Of a stretch of 41,927 nt of DNA, positions 1-8,380 are shown in pieces (within the stretch, counting starts at the first letter, position 1; every line of letters begins with the position of its first letter). Position numbers and translations under genes: made by a program. Origin of the DNA: a candidate division TM6 bacterium GW2011_GWE2_41_16 (lineage in GTDB: Bacteria; Babelota; Babeliae; Babelales; Babelaceae); NCBI GenBank assembly GCA_000996695.1, contig LCAT01000017.1, forward strand, positions 1 through 41,927, given 5' to 3'. Below the pieces are notes generated by a model, which had not been told where the DNA came from, ran no database searches, and worked only from the letters and a program-made list of their open reading frames with translations.

Positions 1-954
1 AACGCTTTAGCGAATCTTGACAATGATCCTATGGGTCAGCGTGGGCCGACCTACACATACAGTCCTACCCTCACCCCGCAAAATCCATTATTCTGTTTTT
101 ACTATCAAATCACGGGCGGCGAGCTTACAAAAAGGACCGTGTACTTTCTTATCAAATATATCCCTGGTAAACCTGCAATTCAGATTTTACGCAGAACATT
201 TAAGCCAACAAACAGAGGAGCCTCGCTGTGGGAAGACATGGCTACCGTGCCCCTGCAAAAGCCTCTCGATGGCCCTTCAAAAATTCAGATAACCCCACAA
301 AATGACGGCAAGCTCGTGCTTGTGCTCCCACAAAATAATCAGATAACGATCCCTGCAAGTACAAAAAATGTCGGCGGACAGGTGGTAACCACTCAACCGG
401 TCGCACAGCCGACACCAGCAACTCCTCCATCTACTGCAGCAACTCAACCTACACCTCAACCAGTTACTCCTACGTCACCAGTAAAAGAAGAGCTCCCTGC
501 ACCGTCGTGGAATGTTGTGACCGTGCCTGGCTGGGAGGCCTTTTATAAAACCTACAAATACGAGCTGGCAACAAACGCGTCACGCGGGAATTTCACCGTA
601 CTCGACTATCCGAACAAAACACAGTTCACTCTGCCACTCTCCTTTGATCCACAAACACAGCTCATGTGCTTTGTGTACCTGGTACAATCGGGAGAGCTTG
701 CACGATCGAAGATGTATGTTCTGATAAAAAATATATCAGCACCGGATAAGCCTGCACTACAAATATTCAGAACAACGCTGGTGCCAAACAAAGCAACGCA
801 GTGGGAGGATATCATTATTTTGCCCCTAAAAAATGCGTTTAACGGCGTATCTACCGTGCAATTGAGCATTAAGCCGAGCGGAGACTTTAGCTTGGCTATG
901 CCGGACACCTACGTCGTTATGGTTCCAGCCGGTAGAAAAAATTCAAAAAAATAA
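1..954 (+). CDS. Unknown protein with a duplicated ~100-residue domain (5' end outside window)
   Basis: The frame is open from base 1, so the start lies outside the window; the ATG at 31 is probably internal. Seen: two related segments of about 100 residues separated by a Thr/Pro/Gln/Ala-rich linker encoded at about 400-510. Shared landmarks are F-C-F-Y / M-C-F-V-Y, then GEL, then Y-F-L-I-K / Y-V-L-I-K, then KPA-x-QI, then WED, then PL-K, and a final K-L-V-L-V-L-P / D-F-S-L-A-M-P. This is an internal tandem duplication joined by a low-complexity linker. The C-terminus ends in a basic G-R-K-N-S-K-K tail. I do not recognise the family. The regular alternation of hydrophobic and polar residues suggests beta-rich domains, possibly surface or exported, but no signal peptide can be checked. 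Repeat element 964-1292 begins about 10 bases after the stop. Confidence 0.75.
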   Translation, partial: NALANLDNDPMGQRGPTYTYSPTLTPQNPLFCFYYQITGGELTKRTVYFLIKYIPGKPAIQILRRTFKPTNRGASLWEDMATVPLQKPLDGPSKIQITPQNDGKLVLVLPQNNQITIPASTKNVGGQVVTTQPVAQPTPATPPSTAATQPTPQPVTPTSPVKEELPAPSWNVVTVPGWEAFYKTYKYELATNASRGNFTVLDYPNKTQFTLPLSFDPQTQLMCFVYLVQSGELARSKMYVLIKNISAPDKPALQIFRTTLVPNKATQWEDIIILPLKNAFNGVSTVQLSIKPSGDFSLAMPDTYVVMVPAGRKNSKK

Positions 955-963
955 AAGACCATT

Positions 964-1292
964 AATAAGGGCTCTGCCCTTTGACCCGTAAGGCCATAGT
1001 CTGCAACGTTAAGGACTATGGGACCCTTAACCCGGTGAAAGAATTAAATCAAGTTCTTTTACGGCAAAAGCCGTTAGTAAGCGAGAAGATATCAAAACGG
1101 TTTTTACCGTTTTGATATCTTCTCATTCTTTATCCGCCGTCGCATAAAGCTATGGCGGACACGAGCTTCGCATTACAAAAAAATATTCTTCTACAAATTA
1201 TTGTCACCGGATTAATGGCATGACTCATGTGTGTTAAGTAATCGGGTCAAGGGTTGAACAACCCTTGCGGGTTGTAGGGCAGAGCCCTTATT
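964..1292. repeat. Composite palindromic intergenic element, copy A1
   Basis: The element is bounded by a perfect 17 bp inverted pair: AATAAGGGCTCTGCCCT at 964-980 and its reverse complement at 1276-1292. Inside are a short hairpin (CCATAGTC 994-1001 with GACTATGG 1014-1021), a CGGC/GCCG mini-hairpin, and a 19 bp perfect stem at 1083-1124 with loop TTTT. A conserved segment follows, containing a CCGCC/GGCGG pair. The tail GTCACCGG...GGGTCAAGGGTTG is interrupted by about 36 bp absent from copy A2. Copy A2 (2802-3131) matches it closely through the centre. No coding potential is credible. It could be a mobile palindromic unit or a 3' processing/termination element. Confidence 0.85.
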
Positions 1293-1308
1293 ATTTATAG
1301 TTTTTTTA

Positions 1309-1338
1309 TTGCGTTCTTGTGTAAGCATATGTTACGAT
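1309..1338 (+). promoter_or_regulatory. Candidate promoter of the abiE-like pair
   Basis: TTGCGT (1309-1314) and TACGAT (1333-1338) are separated by 18 bp and lie about 50 bp upstream of the AbiEi-like start. Match to the sigma-70 consensus is moderate. The downstream inverted repeat at 1341-1375 would sit over the transcription start. Confidence 0.35.
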
Positions 1339-1340
1339 TT

Positions 1341-1375
1341 GAGTTAAAGGTAACGATGCGTGTAACCTTTAACTC
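1341..1375. promoter_or_regulatory. Inverted repeat upstream of abiEi, candidate operator
   Basis: GAGTTAAAGGT (1341-1351) and ACCTTTAACTC (1365-1375) form a perfect 11 bp inverted repeat around a 13-base spacer, ending 12 bases before the AbiEi-like ATG. AbiEi antitoxins are known to repress their own promoter by binding inverted repeats, so autoregulation is the natural reading. An mRNA leader hairpin is the alternative. It lies outside the flanking repeat elements and belongs to the module itself. Confidence 0.5.
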
Positions 1376-1387
1376 ATAAGGCAATAT

Positions 1388-1963
1388 ATGGATAAAAAAA
1401 ATATTCTCACAATCCTCAGATCAAAATCATCCGTTATAACGTTTAAAGAACTGTTAATTGCTTCTGGCGAACAAAGCCCGCACCTCCTCAGAAGACGTCT
1501 CAATTATTATGTTCAAAAGGGTGAGCTCTACAATATACGGCGGGGGCTGTATGCAAAGGATCAAAACTATGATCGTCTCGAACTGGCAACAAAAATTTAT
1601 ACGCCCTCGTACATAAGCTTTGAGACTGTTTTGCGAGAGGCTGGCGTGATTTTTCAGCACTACCATAAAATATTTGTTGCAACGTACCAAAGCAAAGAGC
1701 TTGAGTGTGACGGACAAAACTACTCATTCAGAAAAATCAAAGACATCATTTTGACCAATAATGCGGGCGTTGAAGATAAAGGCACGTATTTTGCCGCTAC
1801 ACCAGAGCGCGCTTTTTTGGATGTTCTCTATCTCAACAAGGATTATCACTTTGATAATCTATCGCCACTTAATATTGATAAAATCCAGACGTTGTTACCG
1901 ATGTATCACAACAAACGCATGGTTCAAAAGGTTACTCGCTACTTTAAAAACTTTAACGTATAG
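1388..1963 (+). CDS. abiEi: AbiEi-family antitoxin/transcriptional regulator
   Basis: This 191-residue protein has the layout of type IV AbiEi antitoxins. An N-terminal winged-helix region (about residues 1-55) ends in the characteristic YNIRRGLYAK turn, followed by a C-terminal domain starting with P-S-Y-I-S-F-E-T-V-L. AbiEi represses its own operon and neutralises the AbiEii nucleotidyltransferase toxin in known systems. The start is the ATG after TAAGGCAATAT, placed just downstream of an inverted repeat suited to autoregulation. The partner gene follows after 115 bp rather than overlapping it, which is looser than in many abiE loci; that gap holds a short inverted repeat (ACCTGC 2005-2010 / GCAGGT 2029-2034). 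Assignment rests on motif recognition and gene pairing. Confidence 0.8.
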   Translation: MDKKNILTILRSKSSVITFKELLIASGEQSPHLLRRRLNYYVQKGELYNIRRGLYAKDQNYDRLELATKIYTPSYISFETVLREAGVIFQHYHKIFVATYQSKELECDGQNYSFRKIKDIILTNNAGVEDKGTYFAATPERAFLDVLYLNKDYHFDNLSPLNIDKIQTLLPMYHNKRMVQKVTRYFKNFNV

Positions 1964-2078
1964 CATGCGCTATATACATGCAGACGATCGTTAAAGTAAA
2001 TAAAACCTGCAAGCACTTTCCCGTTCAAGCAGGTACACACATGTTCGTAAGTTAAGCTATAAACCAAAGGGCATAATT

Positions 2079-2798
2079 ATGACGCTTGAAATTGCAACCC
2101 ACAGAAATTTGTTAATTCACATTTTGAAAGATATTTACTCAGACACCACAATCGCACCATTTCTTGGGTTTAAAGGTGGAACCGCTGCATATTTATTTTA
2201 TAATTTAGGTCGGTTTTCGGTGGACCTCGACTTTGATCTTCTTGACCAAACAAAAGAAGATATCGTATTCAAAAAAATAAACGCCATTTTGCACGCGTAT
2301 GGGACAGTGATAGAAGCACGCAAAAAACGGTACAGCCTGTTCTTTTTTGTTTCTTACAACAACAAAATTCAGAATGCTTACAACATTAAGCTCGAGATTA
2401 ATCGCAGAAACTTTGGGTCTAGTTATGAACTAAAATCGTATTTGGGCATACCTATGAAAGTAATGGTTCTACCTGACATGGTAGCGCATAAGCTTGTTGC
2501 AATGCATGAGCGTATTGGCAAAACTAATCGTGATATTTTTGATGTATGGTTTTTTTTAAAAAACAACTGGCCAATCAACGAATCCATTATCAAAACAAGA
2601 ACAGGTATGTCCCTTCAGCAATTTTTGACACAATGCATTGTGTCCCTCGAGAAAATGTCCGATCGCGGGATATTATCGGGCATAGGCGAACTGCTTGATA
2701 GCAAACAGAAAGCATGGGCAAAAGAAAAGTTGCGAAGCGAAACCATTTTTTTACTTAAGTTAAAATTGGATTCGTTACAAAAAATAGAAAAACTTTAA
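2079..2798 (+). CDS. abiEii: AbiEii-family nucleotidyltransferase toxin
   Basis: This 239-residue protein has the AbiEii/MNT-like nucleotidyltransferase signature: FKGGT at about residue 29, then RFSVDLDFDLL about 14 residues on, supplying the metal-binding acidic residues. A later K-L-V-A-M-H-E-R...NRDIFDVWFFL block corresponds to the conserved K/R-x-x-D motifs of the family. Known AbiEii proteins are NTP-dependent nucleotidyltransferases that stop growth and act in phage defence; the substrate cannot be told from this sequence. All visible catalytic motifs look intact, so the toxin is probably active. The stop is followed after two bases by repeat A2, so the abiE pair sits exactly between A1 and A2. 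Confidence 0.83.
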   Translation: MTLEIATHRNLLIHILKDIYSDTTIAPFLGFKGGTAAYLFYNLGRFSVDLDFDLLDQTKEDIVFKKINAILHAYGTVIEARKKRYSLFFFVSYNNKIQNAYNIKLEINRRNFGSSYELKSYLGIPMKVMVLPDMVAHKLVAMHERIGKTNRDIFDVWFFLKNNWPINESIIKTRTGMSLQQFLTQCIVSLEKMSDRGILSGIGELLDSKQKAWAKEKLRSETIFLLKLKLDSLQKIEKL

Positions 2799-2801
2799 CC
2801 T

Positions 2802-3131
2802 AGGGCTCTGCCCTTTGACCCGTGAGGCCAAAGTCTGCAACGTTGCAGACTTCTGGCACCCTCAACCCATTGAAAAAGTTTTGCAATCCGTTACAACTCA
2901 ACAATTTTGTACGTGAAAAAATTAAATCAAGTTTTTTACGGCAATCGCCGTTAGCAAGCGAGAAGATATCAAAACGGTAAAAACCGTTTTGATATCTTCT
3001 CATTCTTTATCCGCCGTCGCATAAAGCTATGGCGGACACGAGCTTCGCATTACAAAAAAAATATTTTTCTACAAATTATTGTCACCGGGTCAAGGGTTGA
3101 ACAACCCTTGCGGGTTGTAGGGCAGAGCCCT
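2802..3131. repeat. Composite palindromic intergenic element, copy A2
   Basis: The ends are AGGGCTCTGCCCT (2802-2814) and its reverse complement (3119-3131). A central 19 bp perfect hairpin at 2960-3001 has the same arms as A1 (GAGAAGATATCAAAACGGT) but loop AAAA instead of TTTT. The stretch from about 2920 to 3090 is nearly identical to A1. The head hairpin is AGTCTGCAAC/GTTGCAGACT. It fills most of the 437 bp gap between abiEii and the gene at 3236; the remainder (3132-3235) holds that gene's upstream region. Confidence 0.85.
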
Positions 3132-3235
3132 GATTTAATCTTCTCCGTGACAAATCCATTGCTTCACCCTGCCCATTTTTGCCTATGATATGTATGTGCA
3201 CAAAAAAAACGTTGTTTTTTTCTTAAGGAGATCTT

Positions 3236-3694
3236 ATGAATCGTTTATCATACACACTCATAGCTCTTGCAGGCGGCTTATGCCTTCAAACTTCTGCGGT
3301 AACATTCCAAGGCAAAAATGATACCGCAAGAAAAAACGATGCAGAAAGACAAATTACAGAGTTGATTGCAACGGGAGAGTATAAAATTAAAAATACAAGA
3401 AATGATTACATTAAAGCACTTCTCGAAAAAGCCGGTGTTACAACAACGTCATCAATGCAACAAGTCAAAGGGGTAGAAGAATTGACCTACGATGACGCCT
3501 TACTATTATCCAACTACGTAGAAAACATGTTCAGTAAAAAGCTCGCTCTCACCAATGCCTGGAGAGACCAGCTGCATGAGACTATTGCTCGTCAGCTCAA
3601 AAAATCTCAGGGATTCACCGTCTCCCGTTATAAACGTCTTGCTATGCAACTTGTTGACGCAGCGCTACAAGACCAGCTTGCAAAGCACGAATAA
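3236..3694 (+). CDS. Small exported protein of unknown function
   Basis: This protein of 152 residues starts at the ATG behind a strong AAGGAG ribosome binding site. The first ~20 residues (MNRLSYTLIALAGGLCL then QTSAV) form a signal peptide with likely cleavage after TSA. The mature part is charged and mostly helical in composition, rich in Lys, Gln, Ala and Leu, with no cysteines after the leader, suggesting a small soluble periplasmic or secreted helical protein. No family is recognised. It converges on the second secretin gene, and the perfect hairpin at 3721-3753 separates them. Confidence 0.75.
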   Translation: MNRLSYTLIALAGGLCLQTSAVTFQGKNDTARKNDAERQITELIATGEYKIKNTRNDYIKALLEKAGVTTTSSMQQVKGVEELTYDDALLLSNYVENMFSKKLALTNAWRDQLHETIARQLKKSQGFTVSRYKRLAMQLVDAALQDQLAKHE

Positions 3695-3720
3695 TTTTAA
3701 AATTTTTGTTTTTTTGTGGC

Positions 3721-3753
3721 AAAGGGCTCGTGATTTTTTTTCACGAGCCCTTT
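3721..3753. terminator. Bidirectional terminator hairpin
   Basis: AAAGGGCTCGTGA (3721-3733) pairs perfectly with TCACGAGCCCTTT (3741-3753) around a T7 loop. It lies between two convergent genes (3694 and 3773). Because the stem is perfect it can fold on either strand. Confidence 0.75.
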
Positions 3754-3772
3754 GTGCTTCTTAATCACTTTT

Positions 3773-6196
3773 TTACACAGCCTCTACCGCTGTTTGTACA
3801 GCTGCATCTTTTTGTTTCTTGCTCTTACTTTTCTGAGTAGCAGCCTTCTGCGCTTTTTCGGCAACTGAACTCTCGCGCATTTTAAGCGGCGTTTTTTTTA
3901 CCGCGTTCACGAGCGGATCATCAGCTGCTGCAGAAATTTCTGAAAGTTTTTTGCCCTTGTACTCGTTCGAGTCTTGCAAGAACGACTCAAGCTTGCGCAG
4001 ATCAGCGTTCTCATCTATAGAACCACCACCAAAGAACCATCGTTGCACAGGATCACGTTCTTCAACAACTTCAGATTCATGCATCAGATACATCGCGCTC
4101 TGAGCCTTATTAGTCGTAAAGTGATGCAGACCATCCTGCCGTTTTGGCTGCACAATCGTTGGCACAATAAACACTGCAAGGTTTGCTCCAAGCGTACCTT
4201 TGTCGCGCCCCCTAAACAAGTTGCCTATGATCGGAAGTTTTGAGAAGAACGGCACTTCATAGCGACTCTCAGAGGACGAGGTTGTCGTAAGACCACCTAT
4301 GGCAAGCAGATCGCCTGACTTCATATTGATATAGCTCGAGATCGTACGATTGATACGATTGTAATAATCAGTTGAAGAAGCATTATTCGTGGTAAACTCG
4401 GTAACCTCTATGGCCAACTTAAAACCCAGTCTATTAAACGAGCTAATGCGTGGCGTAAAACTAATACTAAATTTTGCCGGATACTCTTTTTGTTTAATAT
4501 TAAATCCAGTGGATGTTTGCTCAGCATTACCTGATGCTTGACGAATTTCGGTACTTATTTCTGAACCAACTTTATTGTTGAGCGTTACGATGTATGGATG
4601 GGAAAGAATTTTGGTATGTGCATATTTTTGGAGCATTTTAAGCACCATCCAAATACTATTGGTACATACATCCTTAAACGATACGATCATACTGCCGTTT
4701 TCGCCACCAAGCGTGGTGGAAGTTTGCTGTTGCGCCATACTATATTTTGCACCAAGCAATAATCTCAATAAGTCTGCGTTTAAGGTTGTTGTAGGTTGTG
4801 ATACGGTAGGACTGCTTCCGGTAGTTTGCAGATTATTCAAAATAGGAGCAGTAATTTGTGCTGACTGAAAAGCCATACCTTGGGGTAAATCAAGACCCTC
4901 AGGTGTACGCATTTGCGCAGAAAGATTTTTTGAGTCCCGAGCCGTAAGATCGACCACAAGCACCTCAAAAATCACCTGCATTTGTGGCTGATCAAGTTCC
5001 TGTAATAACTTTTTGATGCGCACCCAGTCTTCATCTTTAGCAGCAATCACCAGTCGATTGCCTCCGATAGTTATCGGCCCAGTCTCTATGCTTGACTTTA
5101 GCCCTGATGACGTTTGAGCCGACTCGCCCTCTTTAGTTTGAGACGGTTTCATCGTATCTGCAGCAATAAGAGGCGAGTCAAAAAAGCGCTGAGCATCTGT
5201 TCGCTCTACGTTCGATTGTCCAGAAGAACTTGTGTCTCCCTTCACGATATTTTGTAAAATACCCGCTATTTCTTCAGAATTGAGATATTGCAAATTGTAC
5301 ACATGCACCACAGACTTACCCATTTCAAGTGGTACGTCGATGTACTCGTTAATAAAGTTTTTAACTCGTTCAATCGCGTTTTCGCGGCCAATGAGAATCA
5401 AGGTGTTTGTGCGCGGATCAGCCTTGATTTTCATATTACTTTCAAAGTACACGTTCGACTCTGTCTGTGGCGTTGCCTTAAATTGCACTGCTTGCTGGTC
5501 TTTTGCAATTTTCTCCTTAAGCCAGGTTGCTACAACCCCAGCCGAGATGTGGTAGAGGGGCATTGTTGCAAGAACCTCTTTGTTGCCACTTTTATCAAGC
5601 GTCAAAATAATGTTCATCGCGGCAGCAATGTTATCAGCTCGATCGGTTACAATAATAGCATTCAGTTTGGAATCAAAAAACCAGGGAACCTGTCCTTGAA
5701 CAACCGGTGAAAGCATCGTTTGCAAAATGGTATTAATCGCATCATTACCGCTACCATCTCCAGGCACCTTCATATTTTCTAGATAATAAATTGCATGAAT
5801 ATGCTCAGGTGATCGCGGCAAATCGAATGGCGACGCGTTTATATAAATTGGGTACAAATTACGCGCATTATTTTGATCGAGCTTAGAAACCACAAGCATA
5901 TCGCCCTTGGGATACATCGTGTAACCCGCAAGCTCCAAGAAAATACGTATATAACTCTCTGCCTTGTCGAGCGATAAACGATCAATTTGTTTAAAGGTTA
6001 CCTTTTGATTAATAGCCACAACACCCTGGGGTAACAACAAATTCTTTTTCAATTTTTTTGCATACTTGCTAACAATCGTACTTAAATCAGTATTATCAAA
6101 ACGAAATGCCATCGTTTTATCATTTGCATGCACAAAAGACATCGTCGCAAGCACAAAGCCCAAAACAATAAAAATATATTTTCGCGTAACAATCAT
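3773..6196 (-). CDS. Second secretin (GspD/PilQ family) of the secretion cluster
   Basis: About 807 residues from the ATG at 6196, preferred over a GTG at 6208 because GTGGGG lies at proper spacing and it gives a clean signal peptide (MIVTRKYIFIVLG...FVHA). The N-terminal part carries an N0-like domain (FRFDNTDLSTIVSKYAKKL) and ring-building N domains with typical phrases (VYNLQYLNSEEIAGILQNI, NTLILIGRENAIERV, NRLVIAAKDEDWVRIKKLL). The C-terminal secretin domain ends in E-V-P-F-F-S-K-L-P-I-I-G-N-L-F-R, a hallmark of outer-membrane secretin pores. The last ~60 residues are lysine/alanine-rich. It follows the GspM-like gene by 37 bp and is last in the cluster. It is a divergent paralogue of the secretin at 8367-11252, so two pore proteins are encoded together. 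Confidence 0.9.
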   Translation of the reverse strand: MIVTRKYIFIVLGFVLATMSFVHANDKTMAFRFDNTDLSTIVSKYAKKLKKNLLLPQGVVAINQKVTFKQIDRLSLDKAESYIRIFLELAGYTMYPKGDMLVVSKLDQNNARNLYPIYINASPFDLPRSPEHIHAIYYLENMKVPGDGSGNDAINTILQTMLSPVVQGQVPWFFDSKLNAIIVTDRADNIAAAMNIILTLDKSGNKEVLATMPLYHISAGVVATWLKEKIAKDQQAVQFKATPQTESNVYFESNMKIKADPRTNTLILIGRENAIERVKNFINEYIDVPLEMGKSVVHVYNLQYLNSEEIAGILQNIVKGDTSSSGQSNVERTDAQRFFDSPLIAADTMKPSQTKEGESAQTSSGLKSSIETGPITIGGNRLVIAAKDEDWVRIKKLLQELDQPQMQVIFEVLVVDLTARDSKNLSAQMRTPEGLDLPQGMAFQSAQITAPILNNLQTTGSSPTVSQPTTTLNADLLRLLLGAKYSMAQQQTSTTLGGENGSMIVSFKDVCTNSIWMVLKMLQKYAHTKILSHPYIVTLNNKVGSEISTEIRQASGNAEQTSTGFNIKQKEYPAKFSISFTPRISSFNRLGFKLAIEVTEFTTNNASSTDYYNRINRTISSYINMKSGDLLAIGGLTTTSSSESRYEVPFFSKLPIIGNLFRGRDKGTLGANLAVFIVPTIVQPKRQDGLHHFTTNKAQSAMYLMHESEVVEERDPVQRWFFGGGSIDENADLRKLESFLQDSNEYKGKKLSEISAAADDPLVNAVKKTPLKMRESSVAEKAQKAATQKSKSKKQKDAAVQTAVEAV

Positions 6197-6233
6197 ACCA
6201 AACCCCACGTCTACGTTTGAGCAAATTTCATGT

Positions 6234-6785
6234 CTAAGAAGATTTTGCCAGTTGAAGTGTTGCTATCTCAAGCGTTACATCAAGAAGCTGGCCATCCTTC
6301 GTCATACTCAAAATTTTTATAAATACCCGTCTCTCACGCTCGATATTTTCGAGCAGATCGCACACGTCTTTCATGTTTAAACCGGTAAAGCTTGCAGTTA
6401 ATTTAATTTCATTATATCCATTACCAAGATCTTGTGGTGGTTCTGGTACATCAACGCGCCCGAGGTTCGCAGTTAAATTAAGATCTTTAATGGTAAGATT
6501 AAAAAAATCTCTTATTTTAAAACTCGCATCCTTTGAAATTAAGTCCTTAACATCCTCTTGTTGCTTTGTAACGCGTTTGTAGTCATCAATAAGAACCTGC
6601 GCATCTTTACGAGTTTTATTAACTTGAACAAGCTTATTTTGCAAAGATCCCATTGCGCTATTATGCCAAAAGATAATCAACCCCGCACACACAATAACTC
6701 CACCCACAAGCCCTGCGGTGAGCTGGTAGAGCTGTTTTTTATCAAGATCTGAAACGAAGTCTTTAATGTTTTGGAATATCATCAT
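6234..6785 (-). CDS. GspM/PilO-like inner-membrane assembly protein
   Basis: This 183-residue bitopic protein has a short cytoplasmic N-terminus, one transmembrane helix (about residues 23-41: LTAGLVGGVIVCAGLIIFW), a coiled coil (about 45-85) and a C-terminal ferredoxin-like domain. This is the layout of GspM in type II secretion and PilO in type IV pili, which pair with GspL or PilN in the inner-membrane platform. Its ATG overlaps the GspL-like stop (ATGA), implying translational coupling. Identification depends mainly on architecture and position, as this family is poorly conserved in sequence. Confidence 0.75.
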   Translation of the reverse strand: MMIFQNIKDFVSDLDKKQLYQLTAGLVGGVIVCAGLIIFWHNSAMGSLQNKLVQVNKTRKDAQVLIDDYKRVTKQQEDVKDLISKDASFKIRDFFNLTIKDLNLTANLGRVDVPEPPQDLGNGYNEIKLTASFTGLNMKDVCDLLENIERERRVFIKILSMTKDGQLLDVTLEIATLQLAKSS

Positions 6786-8380
6786 GATAGTTCCCGATAT
6801 TTTTTATTAAGCATAAGCGTAAGCGCAAATTTCGTATCTTGAATGGATGGAGGATTCATAATCAATGGCATTCTTTTAAACGTATTTTCTAAGTCTTTCA
6901 ATTCACTAAAACCTCTCACACTACCGTCAAACACCAGTATGTCCTGATTTGGATTATCTGTTGTCTTGAGCTCTATTTTTTTAAGATCAAGCCCGAGATT
7001 TTTTCTATTGATATGAGTCGTAAGTTCCTGAAGATAACTCAAAAACAAATTTTTATTTGTCCACGTAAGCGCATACCAAATCGTTTGCTCCTGCTGCAAT
7101 TTTTCTTGAGCTTTTTTTTGTACACTGGTCAATGTATTAGCCCCACGTACACCAGATAAACCGAACTCATCCTTGAGTTTTTTGATCGCATCATTTTCTG
7201 CTTTTGTTATCGCAACGCTCATCTGATGCTGGCGCCACACACTGTACCCAAAAATTGTTCCTAAAATAATGATGGCTAAGCATGCACCCGCAATCACCTG
7301 TTTGCCAATAATATCATCAGTACGCATAAGCACTTTTTTATCAAATAGATCAAACGACTCGGTAAGCGGCAATACCAATGCAAGAGCAACACAGATCAAA
7401 CTGCCGCTATCAACAATGTTATGATCTTTGGCAACAATATCGCTGCTCTTAAAAATAAGGGCAGGATGCAACTGCGTAACCGTGCGCCCCACAATCTGCT
7501 CAACCTTTGATACAATCGCTGGATTATCGCTCCCAATACCGGTCAAAAAGCATGTTTGTACGCTATCGATATCAGCTTTTTTGAGAGCCGATGCATACGA
7601 GACACCAAGTGCTTGCATAAACAGATCAGTTTTGTCAGCATTTTTATCAAACGGAAGAGGCAAAGCTTTGATAGAAACGGGCACGCCATTTTGTACCAGC
7701 ATAAAAAAACTGCTTACATCGCCCACATGGATTACCATCTGAGCAGCGGGCTCTTCTTTGTTAGTGGGCAACAAGGCACCAATTTTGTGCAAAAACGCAT
7801 AGAGATCTACGCTTTCTGTCGACAACTTATCCAACTGCCAATCAGCGTCTTTAAATAATTGTTCATAATAATCAACAACTGTCTGTTTGGTTATGGCAAC
7901 CATGACCGAATTTTGCTGCGTTTTTATAAAACTGATCGCAGCATCCGCAAGCGGAAAAGGTAAAAGTGACTCAATCTCAAAGGGAATAATTTTACGAATT
8001 TTGTCATCATCGCCAAACGGCATGGTAACATCTTTAAAAAGAATTTGGGTCGTTGGCAACGTACAAAAAACTTTGTCGACACGGCCAACGATTTTTTTAA
8101 CTTTTTTTATAGCCTCAAGTAACGCTATAAAGCGTGTATCAGGAGGTGTTTGTCCTTGTTCTTCACGGTCCATTTCAATGATAGTGCTTACGTCAGGAAT
8201 CGGTTCTTGCAGCGTCAACTCAATCGTACGTTTATTGCCTTTAGCAACAACAACGGCGGCTCGAACCATTTTTTCGCCAAACTCAATGGCAACAATACGT
8301 TGACGCCAGGTAAAATAGGTATCAAATACTTCAGGCACAAATAGCTGCTTGATGGTCATCGAGAGATCAATTCGCTTCAT
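6782..8380 (-). CDS. GspL-like protein (PilM-type actin-fold domain fused to PilN-type domain)
   Basis: This 532-residue protein has a cytoplasmic actin/PilM-like N-terminal half (IVAIEFGEKMVRAAVV phosphate-loop-like start; KIRKIIPFEIESLLPFPL, a strong PilM/GspL signature). One transmembrane helix follows at about residues 355-375 (VIAGACLAIIILGTIFGYSVW), then a coiled coil and a C-terminal PilN-like domain. Having both parts in one chain is the GspL arrangement of type II secretion; in type IV pili PilM and PilN are usually separate. GspL links the cytoplasmic GspE ATPase to the inner-membrane platform; a GspE-type ATPase is at 22819. GGAGAGG lies upstream of the ATG, which overlaps the end of the preceding secretin gene by 14 bp. 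Confidence 0.85.
   Translation of the reverse strand: MKRIDLSMTIKQLFVPEVFDTYFTWRQRIVAIEFGEKMVRAAVVVAKGNKRTIELTLQEPIPDVSTIIEMDREEQGQTPPDTRFIALLEAIKKVKKIVGRVDKVFCTLPTTQILFKDVTMPFGDDDKIRKIIPFEIESLLPFPLADAAISFIKTQQNSVMVAITKQTVVDYYEQLFKDADWQLDKLSTESVDLYAFLHKIGALLPTNKEEPAAQMVIHVGDVSSFFMLVQNGVPVSIKALPLPFDKNADKTDLFMQALGVSYASALKKADIDSVQTCFLTGIGSDNPAIVSKVEQIVGRTVTQLHPALIFKSSDIVAKDHNIVDSGSLICVALALVLPLTESFDLFDKKVLMRTDDIIGKQVIAGACLAIIILGTIFGYSVWRQHQMSVAITKAENDAIKKLKDEFGLSGVRGANTLTSVQKKAQEKLQQEQTIWYALTWTNKNLFLSYLQELTTHINRKNLGLDLKKIELKTTDNPNQDILVFDGSVRGFSELKDLENTFKRMPLIMNPPSIQDTKFALTLMLNKKYRELS

Noticed and set aside
2800-3003. 67-codon minus-strand frame
   Set aside because: Lies wholly inside repeat A2 and its palindrome; translation reflects the repeat.
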